From an uncultured Eubacteriales bacterium (GTDB lineage Bacteria; Bacillota; Clostridia; Oscillospirales; Acutalibacteraceae): a stretch of DNA of 64,000 nt. The translations under genes were made by a program, and so were the position numbers. The stretch covers positions 116,102 to 180,101 of the forward strand of contig CATZCM010000001.1 in assembly GCA_958417225.1 (NCBI GenBank). The letters are read 5' to 3'. Positions 58,708 to 64,000 of the stretch are shown here, in pieces; within the stretch, counting starts at the first letter, position 1; every line of letters starts with the position of its first letter. The notes beneath the pieces were generated by a model, which was given only the letters and a program-made list of their open reading frames with translations, did not search any database and was not told the origin of the DNA.

Positions 58708-59157
58708 ATGAAAAAAGTAGATATCTTTACTGATGGGGCTTGTAGTGGAAATCCGGGTCCAGGTGGTTGGGGTGCAATATTGCGATTCAATGATCAAGAA
58801 AAAGAGTTAAGTGGGGGAGAACCATCCACTACAAATAATCGCATGGAAATGAGTGCGGTTATAAATGCATTGAATGCGTTAAAAGAACCTTGTGAAGTGA
58901 ATTTGTATAGTGATTCACAGTATGTATGCAATGCCATCACGAAAGGTTGGGCTAAAAAATGGCGTGAAAATAATTGGATGAGAAATAAAAAGGATCCAGC
59001 GTTAAATTCGGAGCTTTGGGAACAAATATTGGATCTTTGTGATGTGCATAAAGTAAATATTCATTGGGTGAGAGGTCATGATGGTCATATGGAAAATGAA
59101 AGATGTGATGCATTAGCTGTATCACAATCAAAAAAATTTGCACAGGTGGCGAAATGA
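58708..59157 (+). CDS. rnhA: Ribonuclease HI
   Basis: Degrades RNA in RNA:DNA hybrids. The 149-residue protein has the catalytic set Asp9 ([16 protein letters not shown]), Glu47 (NNRMEM), Asp69 (YSDSQYV) and Asp134 (ERCDALA), with His124 in RGHDGH. This is the compact E. coli-type enzyme without the N-terminal hybrid-binding domain. AGGAG precedes the ATG. Confidence 0.96.
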   Translation: MKKVDIFTDGACSGNPGPGGWGAILRFNDQEKELSGGEPSTTNNRMEMSAVINALNALKEPCEVNLYSDSQYVCNAITKGWAKKWRENNWMRNKKDPALNSELWEQILDLCDVHKVNIHWVRGHDGHMENERCDALAVSQSKKFAQVAK

Positions 59158-59287
59158 AAATTAATATATAGTTGCAAAAAAGTCTAAAAATAAAAATCAC
59201 GTATATATTTGTTCAAAAAAACCATGCCAAATATTTATTTTTGGGGTTTGTTCTGAAATTTTTTTTGTTGTAAGTTTTTTGTGTGTT

Positions 59288-59316
59288 TTTACGTATATTT
59301 AAATATAGTTTATCTT
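59288..59316 (+). promoter_or_regulatory. Candidate promoter of dgt-rpoD
   Basis: TTTACG, 17 bases, TATCTT, 29 bases before dgt. Confidence 0.4.
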
Positions 59317-59345
59317 AAGAACTAAATGCCAAAGGAAGTGTTATT

Positions 59346-60344
59346 ATGACTATACGTGAACGGACAGAAAAATTTGAAGAACAACATTTGTCTAAGTATG
59401 CGGCACTATCTTCGTTAAGTAAAGGTCGACTTTATCCAGGTTTAAAGGAGTGCAATATTAGGACCTGCTTTCAACGCGACAGAGATAGAGTACTTCATTC
59501 TAAGGCATTTAGACGACTTAAGCATAAAACCCAAGTTTTTATTGCACCAAAAAGTGATCATTATAGAACACGTCTTACGCATACTCTAGAAGTAGCGCAG
59601 ATAGCACGTACGGTTGCACGTGCACTGAGGTTGAATGAGGATTTGACAGAAGCTATTGCGTTGGGACATGACCTAGGTCATACGCCGTTTGGACATTCAG
59701 GCGAAAGTGCGCTTGATAAGTTGTCTCCGGTTGGATTTAGACATTTTGAACAAAGCCTGCGAGTTGTAGACGTGCTTGAAAAGAACGGTAAAGGATTGAA
59801 TCTTACATTGGAGGTTCGTGACGGGATATTGTGCCACACTACTGGAAAAGAAGCTTTTACTATGGAAGGGCGTTTGATAAAAATTGCAGATAAAATTGCG
59901 TATATTAATCATGATATAGATGATGCGGTGAGTGCAGGGATACTTGAAATAAATGATATACCGACAAATATATTAAGAGTACTTGGATATACTTGCAGTG
60001 AGAGAATAAATATGTTAGTGAATTCATTAGTGAAAAATAGCTGTGGGGAATCTCTTTTTATGGACAGTAAAACATGGAAAGTGTTTATGAATTTATATGA
60101 CTTTATGTATGAAAAAGTGTATCTCGGGAAGTGTACTGACCAGGAAAGAAAAAAAGTGCCGTTGTTTATGGAATGTATGTACAATTATATAAAAAGTTGT
60201 CCGGAAGAATTTTTAGGAGATTTAGAGTATGTGCTTGAAAGTGATGGAGTAGATAGGGCAGTGTGTGATTACATTGCAGGGATGACAGATCAGTTTGCAA
60301 AAAAAGTTTTTAGTGATATTTTTATACCTCGACAATTGTTTTAA
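59346..60344 (+). CDS. dgt: dGTP triphosphohydrolase-like HD-domain protein
   Basis: Hydrolyses dNTPs (dGTP in the type case) to nucleoside and triphosphate. The 332-residue protein has YPGLKECNIRTCFQRDRDRVLHSKAFRRLKHKTQVF, the HD motif in RLTHTLEVAQIARTVARAL, then LGHDLGHTPFGHSGE and a later IADKIAYINHDIDDA. The family is deoxyguanosinetriphosphate triphosphohydrolase-like, often upstream of dnaG and rpoD. Here rpoD follows after 95 bases and dnaG is not between them. Confidence 0.93.
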   Translation: MTIRERTEKFEEQHLSKYAALSSLSKGRLYPGLKECNIRTCFQRDRDRVLHSKAFRRLKHKTQVFIAPKSDHYRTRLTHTLEVAQIARTVARALRLNEDLTEAIALGHDLGHTPFGHSGESALDKLSPVGFRHFEQSLRVVDVLEKNGKGLNLTLEVRDGILCHTTGKEAFTMEGRLIKIADKIAYINHDIDDAVSAGILEINDIPTNILRVLGYTCSERINMLVNSLVKNSCGESLFMDSKTWKVFMNLYDFMYEKVYLGKCTDQERKKVPLFMECMYNYIKSCPEEFLGDLEYVLESDGVDRAVCDYIAGMTDQFAKKVFSDIFIPRQLF

Positions 60345-60439
60345 TGAGGTTTAGTGATCATTTCTTATAATTTGCTTATTAAGTGAAGTGAGAAATGAAT
60401 TTGAGAAGTGCAAAAGAGTTTTTTAGGAGGATTAAGCGT

Positions 60440-61549
60440 ATGGGCAATGTAAAGGAATCGAATAAAGATAATTTAATGAAGAAAATTACTGAAAAGGGTA
60501 AAATTTCAGGTAAAATAAAAGAAAAAGATATAATAGATACTTTTGATCAAGTGGACATTGATTCTGATAATATTGAAAAAATATACGACTCGCTTGAGGA
60601 TGAGGGTATTGATATAATTTCAGATATGGATCCGAGTTACGAAGATTTGGGGGATATTTCTCTTGAGGAACTCGAAAATATAACTGAAAAAGATGATTGG
60701 TTTGAAAATGCAGATTTTTTGAGTATAGATGACCCTGTTAAGGCGTATTTGAAAGAGATAGGACGTGTACAGTTGCTGTCTACTGAAGATGAAATAGAAT
60801 TAGCGGTAAAAGTAGCTGATGGTGATGAGGAAGCTAAGGCAAAGCTTACAAATTCAAATTTACGTCTTGTAGTGAGTATTGCGAAAAGATACCTTGGTAG
60901 GGGAATGCAATTTTTGGACCTTATTCAGGAGGGAAATATGGGTCTTATAAAAGCTGTTGATAAGTTTGATTATACTAAGGGATTTAAATTTTCTACGTAT
61001 GCTACTTGGTGGATTCGTCAAGCGATAACACGTGCAATTGCAGATCAGGCAAGGACTATTAGGATACCAGTGCATATGGTGGAAACTATCAATAAAGTAA
61101 AAAAAGCTTCTAATCAGCTCCTTCATGATACTGGTAGAGAACCTACAATTGACGAAATTGCGGATTATATGAAAATGTCAGTTCACAGAGTTAAAGAGAT
61201 AATCAGAGTGGCACTTGACCCGGTATCACTTGAAACTCCGATTGGAGAAGAAGATGATAGTCATTTGGGTGATTTTATACCTGATGGTGATGCTACGGCT
61301 CCTGTAGATGCAGCTTCTCATGCACTATTGAAAGAACAACTTTCTAAAGTCTTGCATACGCTGACGTACCGTGAAGCAAAGGTTTTGCGCATGAGATTTG
61401 GTCTTGATGATGGTAAAGCCAAAACTTTGGAAGAAGTTGGGCAGGAATTTAACGTTACACGGGAAAGAATTCGTCAGATTGAGGCAAAAGCACTTAGGAA
61501 GTTAAGACATCCTAGTAGAAGTAAAAAATTACGGGATTTTTTAGATTGA
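60440..61549 (+). CDS. rpoD: Primary RNA polymerase sigma factor (sigma-A/RpoD)
   Basis: 369 residues. An acidic region 1.1 is followed by [17 protein letters not shown] (1.2), then [39 protein letters not shown] and [32 protein letters not shown] (region 2). Region 3 reads [20 protein letters not shown]. Region 4 reads [14 protein letters not shown] and the [33 protein letters not shown]. It recognises the TTGACA/TATAAT promoters noted in this window. The ATG is placed by AGGAGG 9 bases upstream. Confidence 0.97.
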   Translation: MGNVKESNKDNLMKKITEKGKISGKIKEKDIIDTFDQVDIDSDNIEKIYDSLEDEGIDIISDMDPSYEDLGDISLEELENITEKDDWFENADFLSIDDPVKAYLKEIGRVQLLSTEDEIELAVKVADGDEEAKAKLTNSNLRLVVSIAKRYLGRGMQFLDLIQEGNMGLIKAVDKFDYTKGFKFSTYATWWIRQAITRAIADQARTIRIPVHMVETINKVKKASNQLLHDTGREPTIDEIADYMKMSVHRVKEIIRVALDPVSLETPIGEEDDSHLGDFIPDGDATAPVDAASHALLKEQLSKVLHTLTYREAKVLRMRFGLDDGKAKTLEEVGQEFNVTRERIRQIEAKALRKLRHPSRSKKLRDFLD

Positions 61550-61602
61550 TTGTTTGTTAGGTGTGTTAGAATTTTGGTATGATTTGATATGGAGGATGCA
61601 AA

Positions 61603-63189
61603 GTGGTGAGCTTTTCTAATTTAAAAAGGACTATTATTATGGTGGTTACTTTGTGTGTAGTAATGAATTTGACGGCATGTAAGAAAAAATCAGCTTCAAT
61701 TGCTTTTAATCTTGAGAGTGAACCGGTTACATTGGATCCACAAATAGCATCAGATTATTCGTCAAATTTGATAATAATGAACCTTTTTGAAGGATTGACG
61801 AGAATTGATGAGAATGGAAATGCGGTTGAAGGGGTGGCAGAATCATGGGAAACAAATGAAAATAAAACTAGATATGTGTTTCATTTGAGAAAGGATGCAG
61901 TATGGTCTGATAAGGATTCCTCAAGGGTAACAGCTAATGATTTTGTTTTTGCAGTAAAACGTGCTATTAGTAAAGGAACGATGTCTTCTAGGGTAAGCGA
62001 CCTTTATTGTATAAAAAATGCTCAGCTCATAAACCAATCTGATGGAGATATTTCTACTTTGGGAATTTCAGCTCATGATGATTATACTTTAGTATTTGAT
62101 TTGGAGTCATCGTATGAAAAATTTCCTGTTATTGTTGCACGAGCGCCTTTTATGCCGTGCCACGAAAAATTTTTCGATAAATGTGATGGTAGCTACGGGA
62201 GAGACGCAAAATCTCTTGTGTGTAATGGTCCGTTTAGATTATCAGGTGATGGTGCGTGGTCAGAAAAGAGCATTTCTCTTGTGAAAAATGAAAAATATTT
62301 TGGGATACATAATCCAGATTGTAATTATCTTAATTTTACTTTTGGTGATGAATTAAAATCACCAGTTGATTTGCTTGAAAGAGAAAAATATTCAATTCTT
62401 AGAGTAACACCAGATGATGCGAGGTTAGCTAAGGAAAAAGGTTTTTGTGTGAATTTTCAAGAAGATGAAGTTTGGGGTGTTGCTTTTAATTTGTCTAACG
62501 AGAGTGATTTTAATGATACTTCAGTTCGAAAAACACTTTTGGCAGCAATTGATAGGGATTATGTGTTAAGTGAAGCTTTTTCGTATTGCAATAAAACAAG
62601 CAATATAATCATGAGTGATTCAGATGTGGATGGTCAAAATTATCGAAAAGAAGTTGGCGATATTGGTGGGGTTGGATTTGCAGGGCAAGAGGCTGTGGGT
62701 ATGCTTCAAGGTAAAAAAATACCGAATTTTACACTAAAGTGCCGTGAAAGTGAAAAGGTTATTGTTAGTAAAGTACTTGAGTGTTGGAATAAAAATCTCG
62801 GTGGATATTTTAATATGAAACCACTTGATATTTCTAAGTATGGTCAGGTTATTGATTGTGCCGACTATAATGCGATACTTTGTCCATTAAAACCGGATGG
62901 AAGTACGCCGCAGGATTTCTTGAAAAAATTTAAATCTGATTCGAATGAAAATATGTGTTGCATGTCAGATGGTAAATATGATTCTTTGGTTAATGATATT
63001 GAATCGAAAAAAGATGTGAATTTAAAAATAAATGCTATATTGATAGCAGAAAAGTATTTGCTTGAAAATGGAGTATTTTATCCATTATACACTAGCGGAA
63101 AGATATTTGCAATTAATCCAAAAATATCAGGTGTAATCTTTCATCCGTATGACGTTGGTGTAGATTTTACAAATGTTAAATTTGGATAA
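61603..63189 (+). CDS. Peptide-binding lipoprotein (SBP family 5, OppA-like)
   Basis: A 528-residue extracellular solute-binding lipoprotein. The lipobox is MNLTAC with Cys26, followed by a lysine-rich linker. EPVTLDPQIASDYSS, IIMNLFEGLTRID, VAESWETNENKTRYVFHLRKD, VWSDKDSSRVTANDFVFAVKRA and the C-terminal NGVFYPLYTSGKIF are the family's pattern. No permease or ATPase gene is adjacent, so it may serve transporter parts encoded elsewhere. Translation may begin at this GTG or the next one. Confidence 0.87.
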   Translation: MVSFSNLKRTIIMVVTLCVVMNLTACKKKSASIAFNLESEPVTLDPQIASDYSSNLIIMNLFEGLTRIDENGNAVEGVAESWETNENKTRYVFHLRKDAVWSDKDSSRVTANDFVFAVKRAISKGTMSSRVSDLYCIKNAQLINQSDGDISTLGISAHDDYTLVFDLESSYEKFPVIVARAPFMPCHEKFFDKCDGSYGRDAKSLVCNGPFRLSGDGAWSEKSISLVKNEKYFGIHNPDCNYLNFTFGDELKSPVDLLEREKYSILRVTPDDARLAKEKGFCVNFQEDEVWGVAFNLSNESDFNDTSVRKTLLAAIDRDYVLSEAFSYCNKTSNIIMSDSDVDGQNYRKEVGDIGGVGFAGQEAVGMLQGKKIPNFTLKCRESEKVIVSKVLECWNKNLGGYFNMKPLDISKYGQVIDCADYNAILCPLKPDGSTPQDFLKKFKSDSNENMCCMSDGKYDSLVNDIESKKDVNLKINAILIAEKYLLENGVFYPLYTSGKIFAINPKISGVIFHPYDVGVDFTNVKFG

Positions 63190-63247
63190 GTATGGTCCTT
63201 TGTAGTTGATGCAAAGGACTTGATAATTTTTTATAAGGTGGATTAGT

Positions 63248-63826
63248 ATGTTTGAAGATTTGAAAAAAGAGTGTTTGCAGTGTACAAAGTGTGATTTGTG
63301 TAAAACTCGGCATAATGTGGTTTTTGGGGTTGGAAGCGAAAATGCAGAGGTTCTTTTTATAGGTGAGGGACCAGGTGAAAATGAAGATTTGCAAGGTGAG
63401 CCTTTTGTGGGAAGGGGTGGTAAGCTTCTCGATAAAATGTTAGCAGGAGTGGGGCTTGATCGGCATAAAAATATTTACATAGCTAATATCGTAAAATGTA
63501 GGCCCCCACATAATAGAGACCCTTTGCAGGAAGAGCAGGATGCTTGTATAGGGTGGCTTAGAACACAGACTAAGCTTCTAAAACCTAAAATTATTGTTTG
63601 CCTTGGTAGAATTGCTGCTATGAAAATTATTAAGCCAAACCTAAAGATTACCCGTGAACATGGCATGTTCTTCGAGAAGGGCGGGATTTTTATGATGCCA
63701 ATGCTTCATCCAGCGGCAATTTTAAGAAATCCAGCTTATAAACCGGAAGCTTTTGAGGATTTCTTGAGACTTCGAGATAAGATAAATCAGATATGTGATC
63801 ATACTTTTTTATGTGAAAGTAAATAA
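63248..63826 (+). CDS. Uracil-DNA glycosylase, 4Fe-4S type (family 4-like)
   Basis: Removes uracil from DNA. The 192-residue protein starts with a CX2CX2CX2C segment (Cys9, 12, 15, 18) for Fe-S binding, followed by VLFIGEGPGENEDLQGEPFVGRGGKLLDKML (active-site loop), IANIVKCRPPHNRDPLQEEQDACIGWL and the C-terminal HPAAILRNPAYKPEAFEDF. GEGPG replaces the common GEAPG. It is annotated by some databases as SPO1 DNA-polymerase-related. Confidence 0.94.
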   Translation: MFEDLKKECLQCTKCDLCKTRHNVVFGVGSENAEVLFIGEGPGENEDLQGEPFVGRGGKLLDKMLAGVGLDRHKNIYIANIVKCRPPHNRDPLQEEQDACIGWLRTQTKLLKPKIIVCLGRIAAMKIIKPNLKITREHGMFFEKGGIFMMPMLHPAAILRNPAYKPEAFEDFLRLRDKINQICDHTFLCESK

Positions 63827-63871
63827 ACTGTATAAGTATTGAATGCGTAGTGTTTAACTTTACAAAAAATG

Positions 63872-63890
63872 TTGTACGTTTAAAGTACAA
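63872..63890. repeat. Short inverted repeat between udg and the next gene
   Basis: TTGTAC-7 bases-GTACAA. It could be an operator for the gene starting at 63961; no T run follows, so it is not a good terminator. Confidence 0.35.
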
Positions 63891-63960
63891 TTGTATAGAC
63901 TTTAAGTGAAAGTGTTAGTTTGAATGGATTTATGAAGAAAACAAGGAAAGGCGGAAAAAT

Positions 63961-64000
63961 ATGAAACCAACAATATCTATAGGAGAACAAAGCTTTGAGC
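63961..64000 (+). CDS. Start of a gene, possibly AAA-ATPase-like/DUF1703 protein
   Basis: Only 13 codons are visible (MKPTISIGEQSFE) behind a GGAAAGGCGG ribosome site. The ISIG.Q.FE opening resembles the N-terminus of the AAA-ATPase-like proteins with a PD-(D/E)XK tail that Clostridia carry in many copies, but this is too short to be sure. Confidence 0.4.
   Translation, partial: MKPTISIGEQSFE

Overview
The window is AT-rich, gene-dense bacterial chromosome. The gene content points to a Gram-positive Clostridia-type organism, probably near the Oscillospiraceae: a V/A-type ATPase operon, the sporulation genes spoVAD and sigG, a dlt operon for D-alanylation of teichoic acids, NfnAB with an [FeFe]-hydrogenase-like protein, and AGGAGG-type ribosome sites with consensus sigma-A promoters. 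Several genes suggest it lives inside a eukaryotic cell. These are a Tlc/NTT-type ATP/ADP translocase, a signal-peptide-bearing protein with a eukaryotic PHO80/P-type cyclin box, a large secreted Sel1-repeat protein, a secreted BspA-type leucine-rich-repeat protein, and a PAAR-like DUF4280 protein. The assignment to an intracellular (possibly protist-associated) symbiont is inference; no rRNA gene is present to place the organism.

Layout. 1-2466: partial lepA (minus), then fba-rpe. 2600-4130: the secreted cyclin-like gene, tRNA-Gln and tRNA-Pro. 4166-8210: GlcNAc uptake and deacetylation (PTS EIIC, nagA), then a ComEC-like metallo-beta-lactamase hydrolase with DUF3006. 8271-10180: a HAD-like protein, DUF5131 and DUF4830. 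10611-13699: the Sel1 protein. 13705-16802 (minus): icd, a Pr6Pr membrane protein and spoVAD. 16965-21500 (minus): dltA(frameshifted)-dltB-dltC-dltD-dltX, with dltX found as a small gene overlapping the end of dltD. 21535-21694: tRNA-Leu. 21970-32767: pyk, a complete V/A-ATPase operon (H-I-K-E-C-F-A-B-D) and an RsbW-like ATPase. 32771-35011 (minus): nfo and an aldehyde dehydrogenase. 35012-37990: an accessory locus with a tandem repeat, a decayed Nif11-like leader gene, a small secreted protein and a Nif11-leader fusion protein. 38231-39013 (minus): sigG. 39164-42138: ppk, the PAAR-like protein and tRNA-Ala. 42175-48489: tdk, the ATP/ADP translocase, tcdA, a hydrogenase-like protein and nfnA-nfnB. 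48633-51351: the LRR protein. 51572-59157: a membrane protein, two radical-SAM-related proteins, mutL, a cysteine desulfurase, a second ComEC-like hydrolase and rnhA. 59288-64000: dgt, rpoD, a peptide-binding lipoprotein, a uracil-DNA glycosylase and the start of one more gene.

How the parts fit. Core metabolism looks glycolytic and fermentative: fba, pyk, rpe, GlcNAc feeding through NagA, hydrogenase/NfnAB for redox balance, and a V/A-ATPase predicted from its K-subunit ligands to move Na+. Nucleotides seem to be taken or salvaged (ATP/ADP translocase, thymidine kinase). The accessory genes encode exported proteins, several behind near-perfect sigma-A promoters, and are the best candidates for acting on a host. 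The outstanding item is the exported cyclin-like protein at 2667-3575. Family assignments were made by recognising motifs in the translated sequence; no database search was run.
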